DNA of 64,000 bases. Origin: UBA1351 sp964627665 (GTDB lineage: Bacteria; Bacillota; Clostridia; Lachnospirales; Vallitaleaceae). The position numbers and the translations under genes are program-made. The stretch is from positions 25,283-89,282 of the forward strand of contig CAZVKG010000004.1 of assembly GCA_964627665.1 (NCBI GenBank), written 5' to 3'. Positions 34,986 through 44,132 of the stretch are shown here, one piece after another; the stretch's first letter is position 1, and every line of letters starts with the position of its first letter. The notes beneath the pieces are model-generated. The model worked only from the letters and a program-made list of their open reading frames with translations. It did not search any database and had not been told where the DNA came from.

Positions 34986-36488
34986 TTATTCCTCCATTTG
35001 TATAATTGATGCATAGCTCATTATAGCTTCTTGATCAAATTGTTCTCTAGGTAATTCACCGCGTATTTTTCCTTCTGATAGAACAATAATTCGGTCTGAC
35101 ATTCCCATAACTTCCTCCATTTCAGATGAAATCATCAATATCGCCTTTCCTTCTTCGACAAGAGTATTAATAAGCTTATAAATTTCATATTTTGCTCCAA
35201 CATCAATACCCCTTGTCGGCTCATCTAAAATAATGAGATCCGGTTCAGATGCCAGCCACTTTGCAATTATAGCTTTTTGTTGATTTCCACCACTTAAGTT
35301 CTTGATTTTTTGCTCTAAATTTGGTGTTTTTATCCTAATTGCTTCTTTATAATGATTAGCGATCTCTTTTTCTTTTGATTTATTCACCGTAAACCATTTT
35401 GATATTCTATTTAGAATAGAAATGCTAATATTTCCTTTTATGTCAACTTCTAAAAGTAGTCCTTGTTTTTTTCTATCTTCTGGTACTAAAGCTACTCCTG
35501 CATCAATAGCATCGCGTGGTGTTTTAGGTACAATCACTTTACCATTTAACTTCATTGTACCTTTTACAATAGGTTTTGCACCAAAAATAACTTCCGCTAA
35601 TTCTGTTCTCCCTGCACCAATTAAACCAGCTAGACCTAAAACTTCACCTTTTTTTATTGATAAGCTTATATTCTTGACACCATTACCACTGACATTTTCT
35701 AATTCAAGCACTATATCATCTCTTATACATTTTTCTCTTTTAGGATATGTCTCTTTTAATTCTCGTCCTACCATTAATTTAACTAATGCATTCATGTTCG
35801 TTTCCGAAGTTTTTAATGTATCTACTTTCATTCCATCTCTCATAACGGTCACTCGATCTGACAATTTAAATATTTCTTCCATGCGGTGTGAAATATAAAT
35901 TATTGTAACTCCTGATTCTTGTAATTTCTTGACAAGTGAATATAATCGATCCGCTTCTTTTTTTGTCAAAGGCGCAGAAGGTTCATCCATTATAAGAAGA
36001 TTGGCATTTTGAGATATCGCCTTTGCAATTTCTACAAGTTGTTGATATCCAACGGTTAATTCACTAACTAACTTTCTAGGATCAATATCGATATTAAACT
36101 GTTCAAATATTTTTCTGGATTCAGCTTCCATCGCCTTATTGTCAATGGACGTTCCTTTACGTATTGCTCTTCCTAAAAAAATGTTTTCTGCAACTGATAA
36201 TTCTCCAACCAAATTAAATTCTTGATAAATTACGGCAAGACCTTTATCTTCAGCTAATTTAGGGGTCATAGAAGAAAACGCTTCGCCATCAATAATAATT
36301 TTACCAGAATCAGGAATCACTGCACCTGTACATGTTTTTATTAATGTCGATTTTCCTGCTCCATTTTCTCCGACTAAGCCATGAACTTCACCTTTTTGAA
36401 CCTTCAAAGTCACGTCATCTAAAGCTTTTACACCTGGATATGTTTTTACAATATTTTTCAACTCTAATAATATTTGTGAACTATTCAT
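34986..36488 (-). CDS. CUT2 sugar/polyol ABC transporter ATP-binding protein (RbsA type)
   Basis: The 500-residue protein has two fused ATPase halves. The first has Walker A GENGAGKST, signature VGYQQLVEIAKAI and Walker B LLIMDEPSAPL; the second has GLIGAGRTE in place of a full Walker A, LSGGNQQKAIIAKWL and LIILDEPTRGIDVG. This unequal pair is the RbsA/MglA pattern. GAGGTGA precedes the ATG. A strong 18-bp hairpin separates it from the binding-protein gene upstream. Confidence 0.95.
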   Translation of the reverse strand: MNSSQILLELKNIVKTYPGVKALDDVTLKVQKGEVHGLVGENGAGKSTLIKTCTGAVIPDSGKIIIDGEAFSSMTPKLAEDKGLAVIYQEFNLVGELSVAENIFLGRAIRKGTSIDNKAMEAESRKIFEQFNIDIDPRKLVSELTVGYQQLVEIAKAISQNANLLIMDEPSAPLTKKEADRLYSLVKKLQESGVTIIYISHRMEEIFKLSDRVTVMRDGMKVDTLKTSETNMNALVKLMVGRELKETYPKREKCIRDDIVLELENVSGNGVKNISLSIKKGEVLGLAGLIGAGRTELAEVIFGAKPIVKGTMKLNGKVIVPKTPRDAIDAGVALVPEDRKKQGLLLEVDIKGNISISILNRISKWFTVNKSKEKEIANHYKEAIRIKTPNLEQKIKNLSGGNQQKAIIAKWLASEPDLIILDEPTRGIDVGAKYEIYKLINTLVEEGKAILMISSEMEEVMGMSDRIIVLSEGKIRGELPREQFDQEAIMSYASIIQMEE

Positions 36489-36513
36489 GATTCACCTCTC
36501 ATTTTTTCTTGAA

Positions 36514-36552
36514 AATCAAATGAATAGATTATAATAATCTATTCATTTGATT
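36514..36552 (-). terminator. Perfect 18-bp intercistronic hairpin between binding-protein and ATPase genes
   Basis: Arms 36514-36531 and 36535-36552 are exact complements with a three-base TAA loop. Only a short T run follows on the minus strand, so it probably protects the 3' end of the binding-protein message or reduces read-through rather than terminating fully. Confidence 0.8.
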
Positions 36553-36558
36553 GAAATT

Positions 36559-37596
36559 TTATTGGTAATATTGATCAATATTATCTTTAGTAACCGGAAT
36601 CAACGTTCTAAAGACTTCTTTATCCATTTCTTCACCTGCAACTAACTTCTCTAATAATCCATAAATTGTTTCAGCTATTTCATTAGGTCCACCTGTAATT
36701 AAAACTGACATTCTATTTCCTTCATCATTTTTAATTGCTTCTAATTCAGGATCTGTTGCGTCTGCTGCAAAAATTCCAAAATCATCTGTAATCTTACCTG
36801 CTGCATTTGCTGCTTCATTAGCGCCAACTGCGCCACCTCCACCAATAGCGGCTACAACTTTGACATCTGGATACCCTTGGAAAATCGTTTCCATTTTTGT
36901 AATACCTTCAGCAACATTAATCGCACTTGTTTGGGCAACAATTTCTGCGTCCGGTGCTAATTCTGTGATTGCGTCCACGATTCCATTACCTCTTTCTAAT
37001 AATATTGGTAATTGCGGATAATCTAACACTGCAACTTGCGCAGATCCATCATGTTTTTCATTAATCCACTTAGCTGCCTGTTCACCAATCATATAACCTA
37101 ATTCATAGTTATCAATTAACCAAGCTAGATCCGCATTCTCTAAATTATCATCCCATGAATATACTTTAATTCCTGCCTCTTGTGCATCTGCTAAAACCGC
37201 TTCAATACCTGCCGGATCTGCTGGATGAATAACCAATGCATCAATTCCACTAGCAATATAGTTTTCTACTTGCTCAATTTGTTGAGACACATTACTATCA
37301 CAGGATACATAACTCATCTCTCCGCCATTTTCTTCGACAATTTTTTTAAGAGCTTGTGCGGAACCTGACCATATAGGATTACTTAAATCTTGAACAGCCA
37401 TACCTACTTTAAGCCCCGATGTCATTGTCTCTTCCATGTCATCGTCAGTACTTTCCGAACTCACGTCTGTGACCTTATCTTCATTTGACGTTGCAGGGGT
37501 GGTTGTGTCACTTGATATCGGGTCTTCCTTTGTACATCCCCCTAGTAAAGAAACCATCATTACTACCATTAGCGCTACACCTAAAAACTTTTTCAT
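36559..37596 (-). CDS. CUT2 sugar/polyol-binding lipoprotein (RbsB-like)
   Basis: A 345-residue lipoprotein (signal MKKFLGVALMVVMMVSLLGGC, lipobox LLGGC, Thr/Asp-rich linker) with the periplasmic-binding-protein fold: GLKVGMAVQDLSNPIWSGSA, ASGIDALVIHPADPAGIEAVL, KVVAAIGGGGAVGANEA. AGGAGG precedes the ATG. It is the first gene of the operon with ATPase, permease, sorbitol-dehydrogenase-like and ROK kinase genes, and has a promoter with a large inverted-repeat operator. Confidence 0.93.
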   Translation of the reverse strand: MKKFLGVALMVVMMVSLLGGCTKEDPISSDTTTPATSNEDKVTDVSSESTDDDMEETMTSGLKVGMAVQDLSNPIWSGSAQALKKIVEENGGEMSYVSCDSNVSQQIEQVENYIASGIDALVIHPADPAGIEAVLADAQEAGIKVYSWDDNLENADLAWLIDNYELGYMIGEQAAKWINEKHDGSAQVAVLDYPQLPILLERGNGIVDAITELAPDAEIVAQTSAINVAEGITKMETIFQGYPDVKVVAAIGGGGAVGANEAANAAGKITDDFGIFAADATDPELEAIKNDEGNRMSVLITGGPNEIAETIYGLLEKLVAGEEMDKEVFRTLIPVTKDNIDQYYQ

Positions 37597-37631
37597 AAAA
37601 ATCCTCCTTTTATTTAGCTATTAAATAGTAT

Positions 37632-37700
37632 TGTATATACTTTATTATTGTGTTTAATAAAGTATATACAGATGTTATCACCATCTTTACTAAATGTCAA
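37632..37700 (-). promoter_or_regulatory. Promoter and ROK-type operator of the polyol operon
   Basis: On the minus strand TTGACA (37695-37700) and TAACAT (37672-37677) are 17 bases apart. Immediately downstream are perfect inverted arms TGTATATACTTTATT (37632-37646) and its complement (37656-37670) with a nine-base spacer. TTTATT/AATAAA cores resemble known operators of NagC/XylR-type ROK regulators, and the ROK regulator gene is directly upstream. The site covers the expected transcription start. Confidence 0.8.
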
Positions 37701-37763
37701 GTATTTTTGCTAAATATTATAAGCACATTCAACAAAGAAATTTATTTGTTGTGATTAAATATT

Positions 37764-38915
37764 TTATATCTTGCTAATAACTCGATCAATTTGTAATATT
37801 GCCGCCCCTAATGCAGATGCTTCAATTTTATATTTACATGGTATAATATAGCTGGCATCAAAATCAAATGTGTTCCTCATTTCAGCTTTGAACCGAAGTT
37901 TATTGATATAAGGTTCAATGTGACTCCCTACGTATCCACCTACGATAACCTCACAGTCAAAACACATGCGAATATTATTAATAACAATTGACAAGTATTC
38001 TAGATAAGAATCAAATCGTTGAATCATTGCTTTATTTCCTGATTTCAACTCTTCAAAAAAAGTCTCTAATCGATTATCCGTATTTTTAGCTAATACTTTT
38101 GCATTTATATATGCATCCGAACAACCTTGCTTTCCACAATAACACTTTTCTCCTTCCGGAACTAATGTCATATGCCCAAATTCTCCGGCTCTTCCATTTA
38201 TTCCATTGTATATAACATCATCAATATTCTGAAAACCATAATTTTTCACATCTATATTAATGATTGTTCCTCCAACACTATTACTTAATGATAGATATAC
38301 CATCTTTTTTTTATTAATCATGTTATATACTTCCGAAATTCCTGCGGCATTTGCGTCGTTAATAAATTCACAATTATGATTGAGGGCCATTGTAAATTTT
38401 GACAAGTCGGAATTATATAATTTTAATGCATGAGAATAGACAATTTTATTTGCGTTTTTATCAATTATACCTGGCAAAGAGATTCCTATCCCACAAATTT
38501 TATCTTCAGCTTTATTCTTATGAAGATATTCATTAACAAACATTCCTAATTCTTTATAATAATCTTCTTCATCATAAAAAGGATAATATATTCGTTTATG
38601 ATTAAGGACTTCTCCTGATAAATCAGTTAATACTAAACTAATATGATTTTGAGTAATATCTATACCTAAAGCTTTTGATATTTCTTTCACTGTAGCTATA
38701 GCAGTTGCTTTTCTTCCACCAGTTGATGCATATTCACCTACCTCAATAACATATCCTTCTGCAATAAGTTCATTTACAATTTGTAAAATTGTAGGTGTGC
38801 TTAAGTCCAGTGCATTGGCAATATCTGGCTTACTAGCATGTTCTCGACAATTTATATATCTAAACACATTATTTTTATTAATTTTTTTTACTTCCGAATT
38901 ATTCGCCTTACGCAT
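37764..38915 (-). CDS. ROK-family transcriptional repressor (NagC/XylR type)
   Basis: The 383-residue protein has an N-terminal winged helix-turn-helix (about 8-70, KPDIANALDLSTPTILQIVNELIAEGYV) and a ROK sugar-binding domain with GIDITQNHISLVLTDLSG, GIGISLPGIIDK, the ROK zinc-type sequence GEKCYCGKQGCSDAYI (three cysteines) and GHMTLVPEG. The ATG at 38915 has AGGT upstream; the open frame reaches 39014 but that part lies in the upstream gene's terminator. It should repress the polyol operon downstream until a sugar or polyol binds, and probably itself. Confidence 0.93.
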   Translation of the reverse strand: MRKANNSEVKKINKNNVFRYINCREHASKPDIANALDLSTPTILQIVNELIAEGYVIEVGEYASTGGRKATAIATVKEISKALGIDITQNHISLVLTDLSGEVLNHKRIYYPFYDEEDYYKELGMFVNEYLHKNKAEDKICGIGISLPGIIDKNANKIVYSHALKLYNSDLSKFTMALNHNCEFINDANAAGISEVYNMINKKKMVYLSLSNSVGGTIINIDVKNYGFQNIDDVIYNGINGRAGEFGHMTLVPEGEKCYCGKQGCSDAYINAKVLAKNTDNRLETFFEELKSGNKAMIQRFDSYLEYLSIVINNIRMCFDCEVIVGGYVGSHIEPYINKLRFKAEMRNTFDFDASYIIPCKYKIEASALGAAILQIDRVISKI

Positions 38916-38933
38916 TATAATTACCTCGTCTTT

Positions 38934-38979
38934 GTTAAAGTATTTAACTAAGCATATCATCATCCTTTCAAAATTGCAA
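38934..38979 (-). promoter_or_regulatory. Promoter of the ROK repressor gene with small inverted repeat
   Basis: TTGCAA (38974-38979) and TATGCT (38951-38956) on the minus strand are 17 bases apart. GTTAAA-TAC-TTTAAC (minus strand, 38934-38948) overlaps the expected start point and may allow autoregulation. Confidence 0.5.
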
Positions 38980-38988
38980 TAATATGCA

Positions 38989-39032
38989 TCAAAAACCTGA
39001 GCTATTCCGTTCATTCGAGCTCAGGTTTTTTG
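38989..39032 (-). terminator. Terminator after the GH2 gene
   Basis: AAAAACCTGAGCT (38991-39003) pairs with 39018-39030, flanked by A and T runs, six bases past the GH2 stop codon. Confidence 0.85.
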
Positions 39033-39038
39033 ACACGT

Positions 39039-41426
39039 TTACTGTTGCTTTTCTTGCTTTTCTTTCTTCAAAATAGCTAGTGCGCAGCCATGATAGGTTT
39101 GCCCGATATTTCCGTCATATGGATAATCATATTTAGGCCGTCCGCTTCCTAATCCAATTAAGTTCGCAGCTCCATCGACTTCAACTTCAAATGTGATATC
39201 TTGGTCTGTGATTAACTGGCCTTCATCATCAACATAACGAATGGCCATATACATAAGTTTATTATATTCTTCTTGATGGACTACTATATGCCCCGACGTT
39301 TTGGCTGACTTAAGTTCCATGCGACCAACTTCTTGATCATTCATATAATTTATTGCAACTACTTGCCCCGGCCTATAGGTCGTTTCAAAATACGTCACAT
39401 ATCCGACGGCTGAACCTGCTTGGTTTTTACCAAGGGACTTCCCGTCTTGGATTAATTCCACTTCTTCACAATGGCTATAGACTTCAACAATAACCGGTTG
39501 ATCAAGGCAGTCGTGCCAAGTCCAAGTCGATAAGGAGTCACTCATAATCCATGGTGTTTTTATAAGCGTTTGTCCAAAATGATTCGGATCTTGAACGGCA
39601 ATGTAGGGATCTTTTCTTAAGCCAAAGACAATCTCACGATAATAAGACAATGGACGACGGTTTCCGATAAGGTCAAAGTCCCCTGCATAGGCAAGATGAC
39701 ACGGAAATTGCGCTCCAAAACCGCCTTCACCAAAATTGTATGCAGGTATACCAACCCCTGCCTCACCAATATAATCCCAACCCGTCCAGGTAAAATCGCC
39801 AATGACATGAGAGCTATTTTTAACAATGTCCCAGTTTCGACCAATCTCTGGTGGGTAGGTTTCACTGCCAACAATGATGCGATTCGGATGCGAGTCATGA
39901 TCCATTTCATATCTTGCTGTCATATAGTTATAACCGGCAATATCGGTTGTTGCGCATGCTTTATCTAAACGCTTTCCGATTTCATCGTGTACGACAATCT
40001 TATCCATATGTTTTTCCATCAGCGCCATAAAATCATTGACATTGCCTTCCGGCTTTTCATCTTCCGCTAAGCCTTCCACAACATCACGTGTTATTTGATT
40101 AACAACGTCACCTGCCGCAAAGACACCATTAATGGATGCCAATGTATAGCGTGATGCATCTAATGTTTTAATTTTATTTACGATTTTTTGACCGATGGCT
40201 ATGCCTTGATCTGTTGCTATCTCTGGTATTTCGTTTCCAATAGAGTACATGATTACCGATGGATGGTTATAATCTTTTCTAACCATAGCCTCCACATCAC
40301 GTTCCCACCATTCATCAAAAAACATACTGTAATCAAAATCAGATTTTCCTCGAATCCACATATCAAAGGTTTCATCCATAACATACATACCTAGGGCATC
40401 GCATGCGCGAAGCATTGCCGGTGCCATAGGATGGTGGGCCATTCGAATTGCATTAAATCCGGCTTCTTTGAGCTTTTTTATTTGTCGATATTGATCTTCT
40501 TCATAGGTTGCAGCACCTAACAATCCGCTATCGTGATGAATACAAGCTCCTCGTAGTTTAACTGAGCAACCATTGACTCTTAAGCCTTGTCTTGCATCTA
40601 AGTGAAGGGTGCGAATACCAAAGCTTGTTCTACTTTCATCCAGCACTCTTTCATCTGGTACCTTTTTCTTAATAAGTTTGGATGTACACGAATACATACT
40701 TGGACTTTCATCGGACCATAACTTGGGATTCTCAATAATAAGACGTTCAGAAATTTTTCGTTCTTCCCCTGCAAATAATGTAATCGGTGTGTATGTCTCG
40801 GAAACACATTTTCCATCTTCATCATATATACAGGTTTCTAGTTGCATAGCGGTAGACCTTGAATTTTCATTGACGACCTCCGAAGCAATTTGAACCACTG
40901 CATACTCCGAATCAATGGATTCTGTTGAAACCTGAACACCTTCAGGTTTTATATGGCACAAGTCGGATTTCAACAAATATACGTCTCGATAAATTCCACT
41001 TCCTGTATACCAACGGCTATTGGTCATGGCTCCGTTACGAACAATGACCCGAATTTCATTGGTGTCTCCATAACGCAAATAGTCGTTTAAGGGAACGTGA
41101 AAGGTCGAATAACCGAAGGGACTTTTTCCTGCCAGCTGTTCGTTTACATAAACAAATGCATTCATGTAAACCCCTTCAAATTTTAAAATCAAGCGTTGGT
41201 CACGTTCTGCTTCAGCCACCTTCATATGCTTAACATAATGATAGTTTCCTCCGTCACGATATCCTGTGTTGCCTCCGTTTAGGCTTTTAGGATTCGGCTG
41301 ATTTTGGACCATAGCATCATGTGGTAATTCAATGGCTTGTGCATGATCCGGAATATTCCAAACCAAGGCAAAGGCATTCTTATCTTCCCAGTATTTCCAA
41401 CCATCATTCCATTTAATCGTTTGCAT
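39039..41426 (-). CDS. Glycoside hydrolase family 2 protein (beta-galactosidase-like)
   Basis: The 795-residue cytoplasmic enzyme has the GH2 order: sugar-binding jelly roll (about 1-165, with TGYRDGGNYHYVK), immunoglobulin-like domain (about 165-270), TIM barrel (about 280-600) and a C-terminal beta-rich region. The acid/base is Glu399 in MYSIGNEIPE and the likely nucleophile Glu522 in IIVGSETYPPE. Activity is probably beta-galactosidase, but family 2 also holds other specificities. The ATG at 41426 lies 14 bases inside the end of the upstream GH3 gene, with AGGAGA before it. It ends the operon of a CUT2 importer and GH3 enzyme. Confidence 0.88.
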   Translation of the reverse strand: MQTIKWNDGWKYWEDKNAFALVWNIPDHAQAIELPHDAMVQNQPNPKSLNGGNTGYRDGGNYHYVKHMKVAEAERDQRLILKFEGVYMNAFVYVNEQLAGKSPFGYSTFHVPLNDYLRYGDTNEIRVIVRNGAMTNSRWYTGSGIYRDVYLLKSDLCHIKPEGVQVSTESIDSEYAVVQIASEVVNENSRSTAMQLETCIYDEDGKCVSETYTPITLFAGEERKISERLIIENPKLWSDESPSMYSCTSKLIKKKVPDERVLDESRTSFGIRTLHLDARQGLRVNGCSVKLRGACIHHDSGLLGAATYEEDQYRQIKKLKEAGFNAIRMAHHPMAPAMLRACDALGMYVMDETFDMWIRGKSDFDYSMFFDEWWERDVEAMVRKDYNHPSVIMYSIGNEIPEIATDQGIAIGQKIVNKIKTLDASRYTLASINGVFAAGDVVNQITRDVVEGLAEDEKPEGNVNDFMALMEKHMDKIVVHDEIGKRLDKACATTDIAGYNYMTARYEMDHDSHPNRIIVGSETYPPEIGRNWDIVKNSSHVIGDFTWTGWDYIGEAGVGIPAYNFGEGGFGAQFPCHLAYAGDFDLIGNRRPLSYYREIVFGLRKDPYIAVQDPNHFGQTLIKTPWIMSDSLSTWTWHDCLDQPVIVEVYSHCEEVELIQDGKSLGKNQAGSAVGYVTYFETTYRPGQVVAINYMNDQEVGRMELKSAKTSGHIVVHQEEYNKLMYMAIRYVDDEGQLITDQDITFEVEVDGAANLIGLGSGRPKYDYPYDGNIGQTYHGCALAILKKEKQEKQQ

Positions 41427-43104
41427 AATGCTTCTCCTTAATGATGTCATTTATTATTTCATGATTAAAAGGATTGACTCCTTTAAAGGTGCTACGTCCC
41501 ATGATTTTTTCAATTATGGCTTGCATGACATACTCTGAATGGCAATATCCGTTGATATAGGTCTCGATCATGGGTGCATCAAAGAGATGATATGGGTTTC
41601 CCACACTAATAAACATGGTCGGCACTTCATGAACAAACCAGGGAATATTGTTCCCTTGCCCAAAGAAGGTATACCAATTTAATCGAGATACTGTTTTATT
41701 GCTTGCTGTTTCGACATTTCCAATATATATGACCAGATCATACGTCGCTTTAAAACCCTCTACTTCACTCACTAAGGAACTAAAATCTTCTTTTTCATAA
41801 CAGGTTACTTGAAATCCTTCACCTTCTAATGCACCTTTGAAAAACCCTTCAACCTGGGTATTCGATGTAAAATCACCTAAAATCTGTAATAACACTTTTG
41901 GTGTTGCTTTAGGGCTAATCGGCAATAATTGTTGGGAATCTTTGACTAAGGTTACTCCTTCATCGGCACATTCTTTTGCCCACTTTGCATTTTGACTATT
42001 ATTAAGTGTTGATAAGGCGTCTTCCGAAGGCACTAAGGTTTTTTCTTGTTGCTTTATATGTAAATTTAATGCTGCTTTTGTTCCAAGAATGCGAAGTACC
42101 GCTTCTTCTAATCGCGCTTCAGAAAGTATTCCCTTTTGATAGCCTTGCAACATATACTCATAATCTTCATCATAATTTTTGTTAAATAAAAACATATCAC
42201 ATCCTGCTTCAATCGACCATGGAACTGCTTGATGACGAGCCATGGCGCTGGTGAATCCTACCATAGGTGTTGCATCGGTTACAATCAAGCCATTAAATCC
42301 AAGTTGTTCTCGAAGGAGCCCTTGCAATAAGGTTTTTGATAATGTGGCCGGGGTGTTTTTCTTTTCTTTTGCTTCATATGCCGGTAGCGCAATATGTCCT
42401 ACCATAACTGTTAATGCTCCGTCATCAATCAATTCTTGATATATCTTTCCGTAACTATCGTCCCAGGCTTTTTTTGAAAGTGTGTTCACACTCGTTAATA
42501 AATGTTGGTCTCGCTCATCGACGCCGTCGCCGGGGAAATGTTTAATGGCTGTCGCGACGCCTTCCTCTTTTGCCGCCTGATTGTATCCGCGGGCGAATTC
42601 AATAATCCGCTTGGGATCTGAGCCAAATGTTCGTACATTGGTAATAGGGTTGCGAAAATTCATATCTATATCTACTATGGGAGCAAATGCCCAGTTTGCA
42701 CCTACCGCTTTTCCTTCACTGCAAGCAACTTTTCCTAATTGATAACCGTGGACATTATTATTCGTTGCTGCAACTAACATGGGACTACCATAATATGTAC
42801 CTTCAACTGCCGACCCGATACCACCTCGTTCAAGATTTGACGCCGTTAGTAGCGGTATATCTGAGAAGGATTGTAGCACTTCATGGGCTCGCCGAATGTC
42901 TGCTGCTTGGCCTTCGCGAAAAAGAATACCTCCTGGTTTTTTGTTTTCAACAAGTTCCCGTAATTCTTTTTCGTCTTTTGTAAATACTATGGGACAAAAT
43001 AGCTGACGAATCCGATCTTCTATCGACATTTGATTCATTGTCTCTGTTACCCACTTAATTTGCTCTTCCGTTAAATCAAAGGGCTTTTGTTTTAATATCT
43101 CCAT
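41413..43104 (-). CDS. Glycoside hydrolase family 3 protein (NagZ-like)
   Basis: The 563-residue protein has a GH3 barrel (1-340) and the second alpha/beta domain (about 380-555), with no signal peptide. KHFPGDGVDERDQH near residue 190 matches the NagZ loop that carries the Asp-x-His dyad (Asp199, His201), though the usual KHFPGHG has Asp193 in place of His. The nucleophile is Asp277 in LIVTDATPMVGF. NLERGG near residue 90 is also typical. NagZ-type enzymes release beta-N-acetylhexosamine; the altered motif makes the specificity uncertain. AGGAG precedes the ATG and the gene overlaps the GH2 gene by 14 bases. Confidence 0.87.
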   Translation of the reverse strand: MEILKQKPFDLTEEQIKWVTETMNQMSIEDRIRQLFCPIVFTKDEKELRELVENKKPGGILFREGQAADIRRAHEVLQSFSDIPLLTASNLERGGIGSAVEGTYYGSPMLVAATNNNVHGYQLGKVACSEGKAVGANWAFAPIVDIDMNFRNPITNVRTFGSDPKRIIEFARGYNQAAKEEGVATAIKHFPGDGVDERDQHLLTSVNTLSKKAWDDSYGKIYQELIDDGALTVMVGHIALPAYEAKEKKNTPATLSKTLLQGLLREQLGFNGLIVTDATPMVGFTSAMARHQAVPWSIEAGCDMFLFNKNYDEDYEYMLQGYQKGILSEARLEEAVLRILGTKAALNLHIKQQEKTLVPSEDALSTLNNSQNAKWAKECADEGVTLVKDSQQLLPISPKATPKVLLQILGDFTSNTQVEGFFKGALEGEGFQVTCYEKEDFSSLVSEVEGFKATYDLVIYIGNVETASNKTVSRLNWYTFFGQGNNIPWFVHEVPTMFISVGNPYHLFDAPMIETYINGYCHSEYVMQAIIEKIMGRSTFKGVNPFNHEIINDIIKEKHYAND

Positions 43105-43118
43105 GATCTACTCCTCTT

Positions 43119-44132
43119 CTAGCTCTGCTCAAGTTGTTCTAATTCGGCTTCTTGTTTTTTCTCTTTGAACATTTGCCATTCTACAATTTTATAATGATTA
43201 AATGAATATGCGAAAAAAGCTAAAACAATCATTCCATTTAGTATGGTTTGCCATGATGTTGATACACCTAGCTTTCCAAATGCCGCTGTAATAATGGCTT
43301 GGGTTAGAGCGCCAATAATAACACCAACATTTCGATCCCCATATTTCGACAACGTCACTCCAATAAACATAGGAAGGAACGCGCTTTGGATATAGGCCAT
43401 ACTTGTCAATCCAAGGTCAGGAGAAATGGTCCCTAATACAGACATATTAACCACTCCGGCCGCTGCCAACAATCCACCTGCGATGGCATAACATAATACT
43501 GTATTCACCTTCTCATTGATACCTACGTTTACTGCTAATTCTTGACCTGAGCGTAATGCGTTCGTATTATAACCAAATGTTGTGAAATTAAGGATGATAT
43601 ATAAAATAAATACAATCACCGCACACATGATATAAATGTGGGGGTTCGTTGCCCAAACAAGAAGTCTCTGATTTCCGATAAGTTTAACACCGGCTCCACC
43701 ACTAACAATATATCCTAAGGCTTCATATGTCATGGCCACCCCAAGAGATACAACCATTGGAGGGATACGAAGAATAATATATACTAGACCGCCTATGCTA
43801 CCTAAAATCACTCCAAAAAGTATTGACAGCAACAATAATTCAATCGGTCCAAGTCCATACCGGAGCGCCAATGACGCTCCTAATATGGTGGATAAAATAA
43901 GAGTTGAACCGACGCTAAAATCAATACGTCCTGAAGTCAAATTATAAGAGACTGCCAAGGCAATAAAGCCTGTATATATTGCATTACGAAAAATAACAAC
44001 TAAATCTGAACCCACGCCGAAATTTTCTACGCCAAAAGCCTTGGTTAGCAAAAAGAAAAAGATATAAACAGCGACGGGTAATATAATCATTTTAAGTAAA
44101 TTTATGCCTCTTTTTAAAATTTGACTATTCAT
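43119..44132 (-). CDS. CUT2 ABC transporter permease, second of two
   Basis: A 337-residue RbsC-type permease with about nine hydrophobic segments and the family motif YNLTSGRIDFSVGSTLILSTILGA. Its ATG lies eight bases inside the end of the binding-protein gene, with GGAG upstream, so the two are coupled. Together with the permease at 45397-46338 it probably makes a heterodimeric channel. It is followed by the GH3 gene. Confidence 0.9.
   Translation of the reverse strand: MNSQILKRGINLLKMIILPVAVYIFFFLLTKAFGVENFGVGSDLVVIFRNAIYTGFIALAVSYNLTSGRIDFSVGSTLILSTILGASLALRYGLGPIELLLLSILFGVILGSIGGLVYIILRIPPMVVSLGVAMTYEALGYIVSGGAGVKLIGNQRLLVWATNPHIYIMCAVIVFILYIILNFTTFGYNTNALRSGQELAVNVGINEKVNTVLCYAIAGGLLAAAGVVNMSVLGTISPDLGLTSMAYIQSAFLPMFIGVTLSKYGDRNVGVIIGALTQAIITAAFGKLGVSTSWQTILNGMIVLAFFAYSFNHYKIVEWQMFKEKKQEAELEQLEQS

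Noticed and set aside
35422..35898. 158-codon plus-strand frame
   Set aside because: It is antisense to the RbsA-type ATPase gene, whose motifs are unambiguous.
37730..37751. CAACAAA/TTTGTTG hairpin after the ROK repressor gene
   Set aside because: Seven weak pairs and no T run on the minus strand; not supportable as a terminator.
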